Below are positions 53,713 to 64,000 of a stretch of DNA of 64,000 bases, piece after piece. The stretch lies in contig NZ_CP133470.1 in NCBI RefSeq assembly GCF_031191205.1, forward strand, positions 999,501 to 1,063,500, given 5' to 3'. Positions within the stretch are counted from its first letter, which is position 1, and every line of letters starts with the position of its first letter. The notes beneath the pieces were generated by a model. The model had not been told where the DNA came from and searched no databases. It saw only the letters and a list, made by a program, of their open reading frames with translations. Made by a program: the position numbers and the translations under genes. The stretch comes from Haemophilus parainfluenzae ATCC 33392. Lineage in GTDB: Bacteria; Pseudomonadota; Gammaproteobacteria; Enterobacterales; Pasteurellaceae.

Positions 53713-56058
53713 TTATTTCTTCCGTTTTCTAGTCGGTTTCTTAGAAACATCTTTATTTTTGACCGCACTTTTACGTTTTTTTGACGCTTTAGGTGGCAGT
53801 TCCTTAAAGACTTTTTTGGCTTTTTGTTTTGCCGTTTTGCCCACACGACGTGGTTTTCTGGCACTTTCGACTAAACTGAAATCGACCATTTTTTGTTCTA
53901 AATGAACGGCGACCACGCGAATTTTTACTTTATCGCCAAGGCGATAAATCATACCACTATTTTCACCGATTAAACGTTGTTTTGCCGCATCAAATTGATA
54001 GTAGTCGTTATCTAAAGTGGAAATATGGACTAAGCCGTCAATGAATAGCTCATCTAAACGTACGAATAAGCCAAAGCCCGTTACAGATGAGATCACTCCG
54101 CTAAACTCAGCGCCCACGTGATCTTGCATATATTCACATTTCAGCCAATCTGCTACTTCGCGAGTGGCATCATCGGCACGGCGTTCTGTCATCGAGCAGT
54201 GATCACCTAATAAATCCATTTCATCAAAAGAATAATGATAGCCGCCAGTATCTGTCGTTTTACGTTTAGCCCCTTTTTCTTTTGCTAATAAATATTTAAT
54301 TCCACGGTGAAGGGTTAAATCCGGATAACGACGAATCGGGGAAGTAAAGTGTGCATATTCCTCTAAAGCTAAACCAAAGTGGCCGATATTATCCGCATGA
54401 TAAACGGCTTGGCTTAATGAACGCAGTAACATGGTTTGGATAAGCTCATGATCTGGACGATCTTTCACTTGCTCTAACAATTTCGCATAATCTTTTGTGG
54501 TCGGTTTCATGCCACCTTCAAGGCTTAAACCACATTCACTTAAGAATGCACGGAAAGATGTCAGTTTTTCTTCACTCGGTGTGGCATGAATACGATAGAG
54601 TGCAGGCTCTTTATGTTTTTCCATAAAGTTTGCTGCTGCAATATTCGCAAGAATCATGCATTCTTCAATGATTTTGTGAGCATCATTTCGCACAACAGGC
54701 TCAATGCGATCAATTCGTCCCATGGCATTGAAAATAAATTTGGTTTCAATGGTTTCAAAATCAATAGCACCACGTTGTTTGCGTGCATTGAGTAACGCTT
54801 GATAGAGGTGATGCAATTCTTCTAAATGCGGCACTAGCCCTTGATAACGCGTGCGAAGTTCATCATCACCATCTAAAATTGCCGCGACTTTCGTATAGGT
54901 TAAACGAGCATGAGAATTCATTACCGCTTCATAAAAACGATAGTCCGTGAGTTTACCTTTGGCGGAGACGTGCATTTCACACACCATACACAAGCGATCA
55001 ACTTGTGGATTCAGTGAACACAATCCGTTCGATAAAATCTCCGGCAGCATTGGCACAACACGATTTGGGAAGTAAACGGAGTTACCTCGGTTATAAGCTT
55101 CAGTATCTAATGCAGAACGTAAACGTACATAGTAGCTGACATCGGCAATTGCCACCCAAAGCTTCCAGCCTTTACCACTTTTTTCGCAATATACGGCATC
55201 ATCAAAATCGCGCGCATCTTCGCCATCAATGGTCACCAGAGGAAAATTGCGTAAATCCACACGGCCTTTTTTGGCTTCTTCAGGCACTTCTTCCGTGAAT
55301 TTTTTAACGTATTTTTCGACCGCACTTGGGAATTGGTGAGGAATGTCATGATTACGAAGGGCGATCTCCACTTCCATCCCTTTTGCCATATTGTCACCCA
55401 GAATTTCGCTAATGATACCAATAGGTTGAGTAAAGGAGGCAGAGCGTTCTTGTAATTCAACCACGACAACTTGTCCCATTCGGGCCCCATTGCGGTGTTC
55501 ATTAGGGACTAAAATATCTCGTCCGATACGACTGTCATCAGGCACCACATAGCTAAAACCATTTTCTAAGAAGAAACGGCCAACAATTTGTTTTTTACGA
55601 CTTTCAAGTACACGAACAATACGGACTTCACGACGACCACGTCGATCCAAGCCTGCCGGTTGGGCTAATACAAAATCACCGTGCATTACGCGTTGCATTT
55701 GGTGATTAGGAATAAAGAGATCCTCTTTTTTGCCTTCGACTTGTAAAAAGCCATAGCCTTCGCGATGGCCGATGACCATGCCTTTGAATAAATCCAATTT
55801 TTCAGGCAAGGCATAGCGTTTACGTTTAGTAAAAACTAACTGTCCATCATTTTCCATGGCGCGTAAGCGGCGGCGCATGGCTTCTTGTTGTTCGTCACTT
55901 TTAATTGAAAGTGCGGTCAGAATTTCTTCCCGACTCATCGGGGCATTATTTTCACGAATAATTTGCAGAATGTAGTCTCTGCTTGGGATTGGATTACCAT
56001 ATTTGGCTAATTCTTTTTGATAATTCGGATCCGCTTTTTTTAAAGATTTTTTGGTCAT
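53713..56058 (-). CDS. rnr: Exoribonuclease R
   Basis: A 781-residue processive 3'-5' exonuclease. N-terminal winged helix ([16 protein letters not shown]), two cold-shock domains ([19 protein letters not shown]), the RNB catalytic domain with [18 protein letters not shown] (catalytic Asp cluster), an S1 domain ([20 protein letters not shown]) and a Lys/Arg-rich tail. It degrades structured RNA and takes part in rRNA and tmRNA quality control. The tail lies in low-complexity coding DNA that contains a USS. The two-gene unit continues into rlmB. Confidence 0.96.
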   Translation of the reverse strand: MTKKSLKKADPNYQKELAKYGNPIPSRDYILQIIRENNAPMSREEILTALSIKSDEQQEAMRRRLRAMENDGQLVFTKRKRYALPEKLDLFKGMVIGHREGYGFLQVEGKKEDLFIPNHQMQRVMHGDFVLAQPAGLDRRGRREVRIVRVLESRKKQIVGRFFLENGFSYVVPDDSRIGRDILVPNEHRNGARMGQVVVVELQERSASFTQPIGIISEILGDNMAKGMEVEIALRNHDIPHQFPSAVEKYVKKFTEEVPEEAKKGRVDLRNFPLVTIDGEDARDFDDAVYCEKSGKGWKLWVAIADVSYYVRLRSALDTEAYNRGNSVYFPNRVVPMLPEILSNGLCSLNPQVDRLCMVCEMHVSAKGKLTDYRFYEAVMNSHARLTYTKVAAILDGDDELRTRYQGLVPHLEELHHLYQALLNARKQRGAIDFETIETKFIFNAMGRIDRIEPVVRNDAHKIIEECMILANIAAANFMEKHKEPALYRIHATPSEEKLTSFRAFLSECGLSLEGGMKPTTKDYAKLLEQVKDRPDHELIQTMLLRSLSQAVYHADNIGHFGLALEEYAHFTSPIRRYPDLTLHRGIKYLLAKEKGAKRKTTDTGGYHYSFDEMDLLGDHCSMTERRADDATREVADWLKCEYMQDHVGAEFSGVISSVTGFGLFVRLDELFIDGLVHISTLDNDYYQFDAAKQRLIGENSGMIYRLGDKVKIRVVAVHLEQKMVDFSLVESARKPRRVGKTAKQKAKKVFKELPPKASKKRKSAVKNKDVSKKPTRKRKK

Positions 56059-56168
56059 TTATCGTTTATTTTATGATTAATTTTTAAGTTGTGGGGTAGT
56101 TTACAGGTTAAAGGGGGGAATGCAAGCTTGTTATCGGGCGTTTGTGGCAGGACGGTTTAAGACAAACA

Positions 56169-56195
56169 AAAACCGCACCAAAGTGCGGTTTTATT
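56169..56195. terminator. Inverted-USS terminator after rpsT
   Basis: AAAACCGCACC/AAAGTGCGGTTTT forms a tight hairpin with T-rich sequence on both sides, downstream of rpsT. Confidence 0.8.
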
Positions 56196-56218
56196 TTTAA
56201 GCTGTTTTAATGCTTTAA

Positions 56219-56482
56219 TTACGCTAATTTTTTGATTTGAGCAGCTAATTTAGCTTTGTGGTTTGCTGCTTTGTTAGCGTGGATTAAGCCTTTAGAAGCC
56301 ATACGGTCAACAACTTTTTGCATTTCAACGAATGCTGCTTCAGCTGCTGCTTTTTCACCTGCTGCTACTTGAGCATATACTTTTTTGATGTAAGTACGCA
56401 TCATAGAGCGTTGGCTTGCGTTGTGTTGGCGGCGTTTTTCAGATTGAACCGCGCGTTTTTTTGCTGACTTGATATTAGCCAA
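56219..56482 (-). CDS. rpsT: 30S ribosomal protein S20
   Basis: An 87-residue basic helical protein that binds the 5' domain of 16S rRNA ([35 protein letters not shown], ending AAQIKKLA). I set the start at the TTG at 56482: this gives the family N-terminus (M)ANIKSAKK and puts AGGAG 7 nt upstream. A further TTG at 56488 is too close to that site. E. coli rpsT also starts with UUG, which is linked to its autoregulation. Confidence 0.95.
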   Translation of the reverse strand: MANIKSAKKRAVQSEKRRQHNASQRSMMRTYIKKVYAQVAAGEKAAAEAAFVEMQKVVDRMASKGLIHANKAANHKAKLAAQIKKLA

Positions 56483-56748
56483 GGTCAAACTCCTAAAATT
56501 TCTGTTAGATGATTATGACAAAATAAGGGCGTAGAATATGCCGATTTTTTATACTTTTGTCAATGAATAATTTGTGTTGATTTCGGTGAGACACAACCGA
56601 AAGTAAGCATCGTTATTTAAAAAAAGCGCTTTCTATTGGCTCACACAAACGATGTGGGCAGGATTTTATCAGTTTTTTTCGTTGGAATATAGCGTAAAAA
56701 CAAAAATTCTATACAATTAAGGCAAATTTTTTTGAAGAGACCCCTATT

Positions 56749-58323
56749 TTGAGTAAACGACTTTTAAAATCCGGCATTATCGTGAGTGGGATGACATTAG
56801 TGTCCCGTGTGTTAGGTTTAGTCCGCGATGTGGTGATTGCCCATTTAATCGGTGCAGGCGCGGCGGCAGACGTATTTTTATTCGCTAACCGGATCCCAAA
56901 CTTTTTGCGTCGTTTATTTGCGGAAGGCGCATTTTCTCAAGCCTTTGTACCCGTATTAGCTGAATATCAAAAATCGGGCGATCTTTCTAAAACGCGAGAA
57001 TTTATCGGGAAAGTGTCGGGTACACTGGGTGGATTAGTCAGTATTGTCACTTTACTTGCTATGGTGGGATCACCTGTTGTGGCGGCGATCTTTGGGATCG
57101 GATGGTTTACCGATTGGCTAAATGATGGACCTGATGCACACAAATTTGAACAAGCGTCTTTACTCTTAAAAATTACGTTTCCTTATTTATGGTTTGTCAC
57201 CTTTGTGGCACTTTCCGGCGCGATTTTAAATACAATAGGTAAATTTGGCGTGATGTCGTTTTCGCCTGTTTTACTTAATATCGCGATGATTGCGACCGCA
57301 CTTTTTTTCGCGCCAAGATTAGACAATCCTGATCTTGCTCTTGCCATCGGGATCTTCTTAGGTGGTTTGCTACAATTTTTATTCCAAATCCCTTTCTTGA
57401 AGAAAGCAGGCTTGCTCGTAAAACCAAAATGGGCGTGGCATGATGAAGGGGTAGCTAAAATTCGTCGATTGATGATTCCTGCCTTGTTCGGGGTTTCCGT
57501 AAGTCAAATTAATTTGCTGCTTGATACGGTCATTGCCAGTTTCTTAATGACGGGATCTATTAGCTGGCTTTATTATTCTGATCGTCTATTAGAGTTCCCT
57601 CTTGGTCTATTTGGTATCGCCATTTCCACCGTGATTTTACCGACACTTGCTCGCCATCATGTGAATCGAGAAGACAATTCTTCCCAAAGTGCGGTTGATT
57701 TTCGTAACACTATGGACTGGGGCGTGCGAATGATTTTATTACTCGGTGTGCCTGCCGCGATTGGTATTGCCGTGTTAGCCCAACCAATGTTATTGGTATT
57801 ATTTATGCGTGGTAGTTTTACCTTAACAGATGTGCATTCAGCCTCTTATTCCTTATGGGCATTCAATGCGGGTTTACTTAGCTTTATGCTGATTAAGATC
57901 CTGGCTAATGGCTATTACGCACGCCAAGACACCAAAACGCCCGTGAAAATCGGGATTATCGCTATGGTGAGCAATATGGGCTTTAACGTATTGGCGATTC
58001 CATTTAGTTATGTGGGTTTAGCAATGGCTTCTGCCATGTCAGCAACCTTAAATGCTTATTTGCTTTATCGTGGTTTAGCGAAAGCGGATGTGTATCATTT
58101 TTCACGCAAAAGTGCGGTCTTTTTTCTGAAAGTTTTAGGCGCAGCCTTAGCCATGGGAGGCTTGCTTTGGTATAACTGCCCATCAATTGAAGAATGGGCC
58201 TCCATGACATTTTTAATGCGTATCTATTGGTTGGTTTGGTTAATCGGACTGGCTGCAGTAGTTTATTTAGGTGTATTGGTGCTCTTGGGTGTTCGTAAAC
58301 ACCATTTACTGACAAAACATTAA
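56749..58323 (+). CDS. murJ: Lipid II flippase MurJ
   Basis: A 524-residue MOP-superfamily flippase with 14 predicted helices that moves lipid II across the inner membrane for peptidoglycan synthesis. Marks: SGIIVSGMTLVSRVLGLVRDVVIAHLIGAGAAADVFLFANRIPNFLRRLFAEGAFSQAFVPVL near the N-terminus and YYSDRLLEFPLGLFGIAISTVILP mid-protein. The start is TTG. A USS is in the coding region near 57690. ribF follows after 49 nt; murJ, ribF and ileS share one strand. Confidence 0.95.
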   Translation: MSKRLLKSGIIVSGMTLVSRVLGLVRDVVIAHLIGAGAAADVFLFANRIPNFLRRLFAEGAFSQAFVPVLAEYQKSGDLSKTREFIGKVSGTLGGLVSIVTLLAMVGSPVVAAIFGIGWFTDWLNDGPDAHKFEQASLLLKITFPYLWFVTFVALSGAILNTIGKFGVMSFSPVLLNIAMIATALFFAPRLDNPDLALAIGIFLGGLLQFLFQIPFLKKAGLLVKPKWAWHDEGVAKIRRLMIPALFGVSVSQINLLLDTVIASFLMTGSISWLYYSDRLLEFPLGLFGIAISTVILPTLARHHVNREDNSSQSAVDFRNTMDWGVRMILLLGVPAAIGIAVLAQPMLLVLFMRGSFTLTDVHSASYSLWAFNAGLLSFMLIKILANGYYARQDTKTPVKIGIIAMVSNMGFNVLAIPFSYVGLAMASAMSATLNAYLLYRGLAKADVYHFSRKSAVFFLKVLGAALAMGGLLWYNCPSIEEWASMTFLMRIYWLVWLIGLAAVVYLGVLVLLGVRKHHLLTKH

Positions 58324-58372
58324 GTTACCGCTATAATGCACCGATTATTTTTTGTTTTTTGGATAAGATGTA

Positions 58373-59299
58373 ATGCAATTAATTCGTGGGCTTCATTATT
58401 CACCGCCATATTTGTCAGGGTGTGCATTAACCATTGGCAATTTTGATGGGGTGCATTTGGGGCATCAGGCGATTTTGCGTCATCTTCGCCAGAAAGCGAA
58501 TGCGCTGAATTTACCTATGGCGGTGATGCTTTTCGAGCCGCAACCGCGCGAATATTTTATGGGCGACAAAGCGCCTGCGCGTTTAATGCGATTAAGAGAT
58601 AAATTACATTATTTAGCTCAGGCGGGTGTGGATGTGGTGATCGTCGCGAAATTTGACCGCACTTTTGCTAATCTTCCGGCAGAACAATTTATTGAAGATT
58701 GGCTTGTACGAAAATTAAATGTGAAATTTCTCAGTATTGGCGATGATTTCAAATTTGGTGCGAAGCGTTTAGGCAATTTTGCGATGTTGCAACAAGCCGG
58801 AAAGCGGTTTGGGTTTGAAGTAGAAGACAGCCGCACCTTCTGTTTAGATGAGTTACGTATCAGTAGCACCGCTATCCGTGAAGCATTGGCTAAAGATGAT
58901 TTACAGCATGCACAAAATTTACTCGGTAAGCCTTATCGTATTTTGGGTCGAGTTATACACGGCAATAAATTAGGGCGAACCATTGGTTTTCCTACCGCGA
59001 ATGTTCGCTTACATCGCCAAGTGAACCCTGTAAAAGGGGTTTATGCCGTGAAAGTGCGGTTAAAATCAGGCGAGATTTTTAACGGCGTCGCTAACATGGG
59101 AAAACGCCCAACCATTAACGGTACGATACAATTATTAGAAGTCCATTTATTTGATTTTTCTGAGAATATTTATGGGCAAATGGTCGAAGTGGAATTCTGC
59201 CAGAAGATTCGCGATGAGATAAAGTTTCCTTCTTTTGAAGCGTTGAAAGCTCAAATTGAACAAGACGTAAAAACAGCGAAAGCATTTTTTGCAAAATAG
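58373..59299 (+). CDS. ribF: Bifunctional riboflavin kinase/FAD synthetase
   Basis: A 308-residue enzyme that makes FMN then FAD. The N-terminal adenylyltransferase domain has TIGNFDGVHLGHQAIL and EPQPREYF with RISSTAIREAL. The C-terminal kinase domain has GRVIHGNKLGRTIGFPTANVRL, KGVYAV and NMGKRPTINGT. Length is normal. It is followed 32 nt later by ileS; the ribF-ileS pairing is conserved in Gammaproteobacteria. Two USS are inside the gene. Confidence 0.96.
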   Translation: MQLIRGLHYSPPYLSGCALTIGNFDGVHLGHQAILRHLRQKANALNLPMAVMLFEPQPREYFMGDKAPARLMRLRDKLHYLAQAGVDVVIVAKFDRTFANLPAEQFIEDWLVRKLNVKFLSIGDDFKFGAKRLGNFAMLQQAGKRFGFEVEDSRTFCLDELRISSTAIREALAKDDLQHAQNLLGKPYRILGRVIHGNKLGRTIGFPTANVRLHRQVNPVKGVYAVKVRLKSGEIFNGVANMGKRPTINGTIQLLEVHLFDFSENIYGQMVEVEFCQKIRDEIKFPSFEALKAQIEQDVKTAKAFFAK

Positions 59300-59331
59300 A
59301 ATTATATTGAAATATAAAATTGGAAAATAAC

Positions 59332-62157
59332 ATGACAGTTGATTACAAAAACACGTTAAATTTACCTGAAACAGGTTTCCCAATGCGTGGCGATCTAGCC
59401 AAACGCGAACCTGTAATGTTAAAAAATTGGTATGACAAACAGTTGTATCAAAAAATCCGCCAAGCGACGAAAGGTAAGAAATCCTTTATTTTGCATGATG
59501 GCCCTCCGTATGCGAACGGCAATATTCATATCGGTCACGCCGTTAATAAAATTCTGAAAGATATTATTGTTAAATCCAAAACTGCATTAGGTTTTGATTC
59601 GCCTTATATCCCAGGGTGGGACTGTCATGGCTTGCCAATTGAATTAAAAGTAGAAGGTTTAGTGGGCAAACCAAACGAGAAAATTACAGCAGCTGAATTC
59701 CGCAAAAAATGTCGTGAATATGCCGCGGAACAAGTAGAAGGGCAGAAAAAAGACTTTATCCGTTTAGGTGTGTTGGGCGATTGGGATAATCCTTATTTAA
59801 CGATGAACTTCAACACCGAAGCAAACATCATCCGTACACTCGGTAAAGTGATTGCGAATGGCCACTTATACAAAGGCTCAAAACCGGTGCACTGGTGTTT
59901 AGATTGCGGTTCTTCTTTAGCAGAAGCAGAAGTGGAATACGAGGACAAAGTTTCTCCGTCTATCTATGTTCGTTTTCCAGCAGTAAGTGCGGTTGAAATT
60001 GAAGAGAAATTTAATGCGGTCGGTAAAGGTCATGGCAAGTTATCAGCAGTGATTTGGACAACCACTCCTTGGACAATGCCATCTAACCGTGCGATTGCGG
60101 TAAATGCAGACTTAGAATACAACTTGGTACAACTTGGCGATGAGCGTGTGATTTTAGCTGCTGAATTAGTTGAGTCTGTTGCGAAAGCTGTGGGCGTAGA
60201 ACAAGTTGAAGTGTTAGGTTCAGTAAAAGGTCAAGCGCTTGAGTTAGTACGCTTTAACCATCCGTTCTATGATTTCACTGTACCAGTAATTTTAGGTGAT
60301 CACGTGACCACTGATGGCGGTACAGGTTTAGTTCACACCGCACCAGACCACGGTTTAGACGACTTTATTGTAGGACAAAAATATAATTTACCAATGGCGG
60401 GTCTTGTATCGAATGACGGTAAATTTATTTCAACCACTGAATTCTTCGCAGGCAAAGGCGTATTTGAAGCCAATCCATTGGTTGTTGAAAAATTACAAGA
60501 AGTGGGCAACTTATTAAAAGTTGAGAAAATTAAACACAGCTACCCACACTGCTGGCGCCACAAAACCCCAATTATTTTCCGTGCGACACCGCAATGGTTT
60601 ATCGGTATGGAAACACAGGGTTTACGCCAACAAGCATTAGGTGAAATCAAACAAGTTCGCTGGATTCCAGATTGGGGTCAAGCACGTATCGAGAAAATGG
60701 TTGAAAACCGCCCTGACTGGTGTATTTCCCGTCAACGTACTTGGGGTGTACCGATGACCTTATTCGTGCACAAAGAAACCGAAGAACTTCATCCGCGTAC
60801 TTTAGAGTTACTTGAAGAAGTAGCGAAACGTGTAGAGAAAGCCGGTATTCAAGCATGGTGGGATTTAGACGAAAAAGAATTATTAGGTGCGGACGCAGAA
60901 ACCTATCGTAAAGTGCCTGATACCCTTGACGTATGGTTTGACTCAGGATCAACCTATTCTTCTGTTGTAGCAAATCGTCCGGAATTTAACGGCCAAGATA
61001 TCGATATGTATTTAGAAGGTTCTGACCAACACCGTGGTTGGTTTATGTCTTCTTTAATGCTTTCTACGGCAACAGACAGCAAAGCACCATACAAACAAGT
61101 ATTAACCCATGGTTTCACCGTGGATGGTCAAGGCCGTAAGATGTCAAAATCTATCGGTAATATCGTGACCCCACAAGAAGTCATGGATAAATTTGGTGGT
61201 GACATTTTACGTTTATGGGTTGCATCTACCGACTATACCGGTGAAATGACCGTTTCTGATGAGATCTTAAAACGTGCAGCAGATAGCTATCGTCGCATTC
61301 GTAACACTGCGCGTTTCTTACTAGCTAACTTGAATGGTTTTGATCCGCAACGTGATGCCGTTAAACCGGAAGAAATGATTAGCTTAGATCGTTGGGCGGT
61401 AGCTTGTGCGTTAGATGCTCAAAAAGAAATTAAAGACGCGTACGATAACTATCAATTCCACACGGTGGTACAACGTTTAATGCGTTTCTGTTCTGTGGAA
61501 ATGGGCTCGTTCTACCTTGATATTATCAAAGACCGTCAATACACCACCAAAGCAGACAGCCTTGCGCGTCGTAGCTGCCAAACAGCGTTATGGCACATTG
61601 CAGAAGCATTGGTTCGTTGGATGGCACCAATCTTGTCATTCACGGCAGATGAAATTTGGGGCTACTTGCCACAAACGGCGACGCCACGTGCTGAATTTGT
61701 CTTTACTGAAGAATTCTACGAAGGCTTATTTGGCTTAGGTGAGAATGAAAAATTAGATGATGTTTACTGGCAACAACTGATTAAAGTTCGTTCTGAAGTG
61801 AACCGTGTATTAGAAATCGCCCGTAACGACAAAGTGATCGGTGGGGGGTTAGAAGCAGAAGTAACGGCTTATGCTAACGATGAATATCGTGCATTGTTAG
61901 AGCAATTAGGCAATGAATTACGTTTCGTGTTAATTACCTCAAAAGCAGAAGTGAAACCATTAGCTGACAAACCAGCAGATGTCGCTACTGGTGAGTTAGA
62001 GGGAATTGCCGTAAGCGTCGCACGTTCTCACGGTGAAAAATGTCCACGTTGCTGGCATTATTCTGACAAAATCGGTGTGAACCCTGAACATCCTACACTT
62101 TGTCCACGTTGTGTGGAAAACGTAGCGGGTAACGGCGAAGTACGTCAGTTCGCGTAA
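59332..62157 (+). CDS. ileS: Isoleucyl-tRNA synthetase
   Basis: A 941-residue class I aminoacyl-tRNA synthetase. HIGH motif in [14 protein letters not shown], editing-domain segments [12 protein letters not shown] and HTAPDHG, the KMSKS loop [10 protein letters not shown], and the C-terminal zinc site CPRCWHYS plus CPRC near the end, typical of the bacterial mupirocin-sensitive type. The ATG at 59332 has GGAA upstream; an in-frame ATG at 59320 is less likely. The signal peptidase gene lspA, often next, is not here; a USS terminator follows directly. Confidence 0.96.
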   Translation: MTVDYKNTLNLPETGFPMRGDLAKREPVMLKNWYDKQLYQKIRQATKGKKSFILHDGPPYANGNIHIGHAVNKILKDIIVKSKTALGFDSPYIPGWDCHGLPIELKVEGLVGKPNEKITAAEFRKKCREYAAEQVEGQKKDFIRLGVLGDWDNPYLTMNFNTEANIIRTLGKVIANGHLYKGSKPVHWCLDCGSSLAEAEVEYEDKVSPSIYVRFPAVSAVEIEEKFNAVGKGHGKLSAVIWTTTPWTMPSNRAIAVNADLEYNLVQLGDERVILAAELVESVAKAVGVEQVEVLGSVKGQALELVRFNHPFYDFTVPVILGDHVTTDGGTGLVHTAPDHGLDDFIVGQKYNLPMAGLVSNDGKFISTTEFFAGKGVFEANPLVVEKLQEVGNLLKVEKIKHSYPHCWRHKTPIIFRATPQWFIGMETQGLRQQALGEIKQVRWIPDWGQARIEKMVENRPDWCISRQRTWGVPMTLFVHKETEELHPRTLELLEEVAKRVEKAGIQAWWDLDEKELLGADAETYRKVPDTLDVWFDSGSTYSSVVANRPEFNGQDIDMYLEGSDQHRGWFMSSLMLSTATDSKAPYKQVLTHGFTVDGQGRKMSKSIGNIVTPQEVMDKFGGDILRLWVASTDYTGEMTVSDEILKRAADSYRRIRNTARFLLANLNGFDPQRDAVKPEEMISLDRWAVACALDAQKEIKDAYDNYQFHTVVQRLMRFCSVEMGSFYLDIIKDRQYTTKADSLARRSCQTALWHIAEALVRWMAPILSFTADEIWGYLPQTATPRAEFVFTEEFYEGLFGLGENEKLDDVYWQQLIKVRSEVNRVLEIARNDKVIGGGLEAEVTAYANDEYRALLEQLGNELRFVLITSKAEVKPLADKPADVATGELEGIAVSVARSHGEKCPRCWHYSDKIGVNPEHPTLCPRCVENVAGNGEVRQFA

Positions 62158-62173
62158 GCTTAACATCATAAAG

Positions 62174-62207
62174 AAAAAGTGCGGTCAAAATTGACCGCAC
62201 TTTTTTA
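62174..62207. terminator. Inverted-USS terminator after ileS
   Basis: AAAAAGTGCGGTCAA pairs with TTGACCGCACTTTTTT around AAA; it serves ileS and the convergent ypfJ. Confidence 0.88.
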
Positions 62208-62261
62208 TGCTGAAATGAACAGAAATAAAAAGGCTGATATGAATCAGCCTTAAAGATCTTA

Positions 62262-63095
62262 TTAGTTAAAGGTATTACACACAGAAGGGTTAGCGCTTTG
62301 TAAGCCTTTTCTGAACCATTCTAGACGTTGTGCCGATGTACCGTGAGTGAAGCTATCAGGCACCACATAACCTTGGCTGCGTTTTTGTAAACGGTCATCG
62401 CCCACAGCTTCTGCTGCATTAAACGCTTTTTCTTCATCACCGCGTTCAAATAAACCACTTTTTACCGCTTGGCTCGCCCAAACACCAGCGAAGCAGTCAG
62501 CTTGAAGTTCTAATTGAACGGAAAGTTGATTTGCTGTTTTACGATCGCTGCTTTGTTGTGCGCGATTCACTTGCGGCAGAATGCCGAGCATATTTTGTAC
62601 GTGGTGGCCGACTTCGTGTGCAATCACATAAGCAAAGGCTGAATCACCTGCTGCACCCAGTTTATTTTTCATTTCATTATAGAATGATAAATCAAGGTAA
62701 ACTTTGCGATCGCTCGGACAGTAGAATGGGCCCATTGCTGATTGACCTGTACCACAAGCGGTTGGCGTTACGCCATTGTAAAGCACCATGGTTGGCTCGC
62801 TATAAGTTTTACCCATTTGTCTGAAATATTGTCCCCAAACGGTTTCAGTATCGGCTAATACAACTTTAGAAAGACTCGCAAGCTGCTGTTCTTCTTGAGT
62901 TTCTAACTGTTGAGAGCTTTGTCCTGAAAAATCAGGCGTACCCACTAATCCTGAAAGATCCACACCATAATAAGCGCCGACTAAAAGAATGATAATACCG
63001 AGCACACCGGTGCTTTTTCCGCCACCGAAGTTACCGCCACCAGAGCCACGTCTATCTTCAATATTTGAGCTTTCTCTACGACCTTCCCAACGCAT
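62262..63095 (-). CDS. ypfJ: YpfJ-type neutral zinc metallopeptidase family protein
   Basis: A 277-residue membrane-anchored protein: MRWEGRRESSNIEDRR, a Gly/Ser-rich stretch, one membrane helix (about 30-48) and a periplasmic domain with the zinc-protease motif YVIAHEVGHHVQNMLG. CGTGQSAMGPFYCPSDRKVYLD precedes it and ELQADCFAGVWA gives the third ligand. Close to E. coli YpfJ in length and start. Substrate unknown. Confidence 0.9.
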   Translation of the reverse strand: MRWEGRRESSNIEDRRGSGGGNFGGGKSTGVLGIIILLVGAYYGVDLSGLVGTPDFSGQSSQQLETQEEQQLASLSKVVLADTETVWGQYFRQMGKTYSEPTMVLYNGVTPTACGTGQSAMGPFYCPSDRKVYLDLSFYNEMKNKLGAAGDSAFAYVIAHEVGHHVQNMLGILPQVNRAQQSSDRKTANQLSVQLELQADCFAGVWASQAVKSGLFERGDEEKAFNAAEAVGDDRLQKRSQGYVVPDSFTHGTSAQRLEWFRKGLQSANPSVCNTFN

Positions 63096-63272
63096 AATTT
63101 GTCCTTTTTGTGTGAGTAAATTAAAAATCGGCGTATTCTATCAAAGTGCGGTCAATTTTAGATCAGTTTTCTTGAAATATTTACATAGCTTTACACTCTG
63201 ATTTATGGACTTCTTAAGGGAATTTCAGTATCGTAATAATCCCTTAAACAAACATACAAAAGGAACTTTAAA

Positions 63273-63713
63273 ATGGGTTTATTTGATTTTGTCAGTGACA
63301 TTGGTAAGAAAGTTTTCTCTAAAGAAGAAGATGCATCTAAAGCAGTGACTCAACACATCGCTGAAGACAATCCAGGTGTGGAAAACTTATCTGTTACCGT
63401 GGAAAATGGTGTAGCAAATATCCAAGGTGTAGCATCAACTGCAGCGGCATTAGAAAAAGCGGTATTAATGGCGGGTAACATTCAAGGTATCCACTCAGTA
63501 ACAAGCGATGCAAGCATCAATAACGGTGAAGCCTTAGGCAGTGATGAAACATTCTATGTAATCCAAAAAGGTGACACCTTGTGGAAAATCGCTGAGAAAG
63601 CTTACGGAAATGGCGCGAAATACACCGCTATCGTTGAAGCGAACAAAGAAGTGATTAAAGACGCGGATAAGATTTTCCCTGGTCAAAAAATTCGTTTACC
63701 GAAAGGTTTATAA
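63273..63713 (+). CDS. kbp: BON-LysM potassium-binding protein Kbp
   Basis: A 146-residue cytoplasmic protein (E. coli Kbp/YgaU): MGLFDFVSDIGKKVF, a BON domain (about 25-85, SVTVENGVANIQGVASTAAALEKAVLMAGNIQGI) and a LysM domain (about 95-145, FYVIQKGDTLWKIAEKAYGNGAKYTAIVEANK to IFPGQKIRLP). Kbp binds K+ and is needed for growth at high K+. RBS AAAGGAA. Monocistronic, ending in a USS hairpin. Confidence 0.93.
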   Translation: MGLFDFVSDIGKKVFSKEEDASKAVTQHIAEDNPGVENLSVTVENGVANIQGVASTAAALEKAVLMAGNIQGIHSVTSDASINNGEALGSDETFYVIQKGDTLWKIAEKAYGNGAKYTAIVEANKEVIKDADKIFPGQKIRLPKGL

Positions 63714-63720
63714 TTCGATA

Positions 63721-63752
63721 AAAAGTGCGGTTATTTTTGACTGCACTTTTTT
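63721..63752 (+). terminator. USS-based terminator after kbp
   Basis: AAAAGTGCGGTTA pairs with GACTGCACTTTT with one mismatch, followed by T6. Confidence 0.8.
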
Positions 63753-63926
63753 CTTTATCAAAAATTGTTGATAAATTGTGCAATTTTAGCTGGTTTTCTA
63801 TTGAATTTTCCGGTTTCTATCGACTGTTTGATTTTCTTTCGCTATAATTTGGCGGTTTTTTACTTTTACAAACAATAACGTGTTCGGTGTGGTTTTTACC
63901 GAGTGCAACATTAATTGAGGTTACAA

Positions 63927-64000
63927 ATGTCATTAAATATTGAAACAACTCAAGGTTTAGAGCGTCGTGTGACGATCACCGTTCCAGCTGAAGCTGTAGA
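63927..64000 (+). CDS. tig: Trigger factor, 5' part only
   Basis: The ATG at 63927 (GAGG upstream) opens [25 protein letters not shown], the N-terminus of the ribosome-associated chaperone and prolyl isomerase Tig. The gene runs off the window edge. Confidence 0.92.
   Translation, partial: [24 protein letters not shown]

Noticed and set aside
1..64000. tRNA or rRNA genes, CRISPR arrays, tetranucleotide phase-variation tracts and a replication origin
   Set aside because: Looked for by eye on both strands; no cloverleaf-like segment with a CCA region, spaced repeat array or long simple repeat was seen.

Overview
The window is Pasteurellaceae chromosome, most like Haemophilus parainfluenzae or a close oral Haemophilus. 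The AAGTGCGGT DNA uptake signal (USS) occurs throughout, often as inverted pairs forming terminators. Gene pairs such as ssb/uvrA, rnr-rlmB and murJ-ribF-ileS are typical. The core has moderately low GC. Two stretches (about 24-37.4 kb and 42.2-45.7 kb) look acquired, and parts of the first look Neisseria-derived.

Layout. 0-1.2 kb: pckA, broken by a frameshift. 1.3-7.2 kb: pgaABCD (poly-GlcNAc biofilm polysaccharide). 7.4-11.0 kb: fecBCDE ferric-dicitrate uptake behind a candidate Fur box; FecE has Cys for the Walker A glycine. 11.1-14.2 kb: a DMT exporter, msrAB plus a thioredoxin-like protein, and an AhpD-like protein. 14.3-17.4 kb: a mannose-type PTS operon with a small membrane protein downstream. 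17.7-21.2 kb: a DMT protein, then ydbH-ynbE. 21.3-23.9 kb: ygiD, a periplasmic rhodanese and a pirin. 24.0-24.9 kb: an SRPBCC-marR pair, with a decayed partial copy of marR 1.7 kb away.

25.86-31.62 kb is a patchwork bounded by perfect 15-bp inverted repeats of an IS5-family (IS1106-like) element. It holds two 5' fragments and one 3' fragment of the transposase, an RclA-like flavoprotein, a metallo-beta-lactamase-fold gene that lost its signal peptide, and a Kef-type antiporter. Next come a MITE-like hairpin, a Correia-like end and a dead transposase. 32.1-37.3 kb is a tightly coupled four-gene operon: three different tyrosine recombinases plus a small coiled-coil protein. It resembles Tn554-like or 'gamma-mobile-trio' mobility modules and sits beside ssb.

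From 37.5 kb the core resumes: ssb and uvrA diverge around an SOS box, then an alpha/beta hydrolase. 42.2-45.7 kb is a small accessory islet: a decayed hydrolase, an inverted pair of a Neisseria uptake-sequence dialect, a membrane-anchored coiled-coil protein of unknown function, and a Fic AMP-transferase behind an array of TGTGCA repeats. The remainder is core: emrAB efflux, rarD, an Lrp-type regulator, nhaA, brnQ, rlmB, rnr, rpsT, murJ, ribF, ileS, ypfJ, kbp and the start of tig.

I saw no rRNA or tRNA gene, CRISPR array or simple-sequence phase-variation tract. All functional calls are from reading the sequence; no searches were run.
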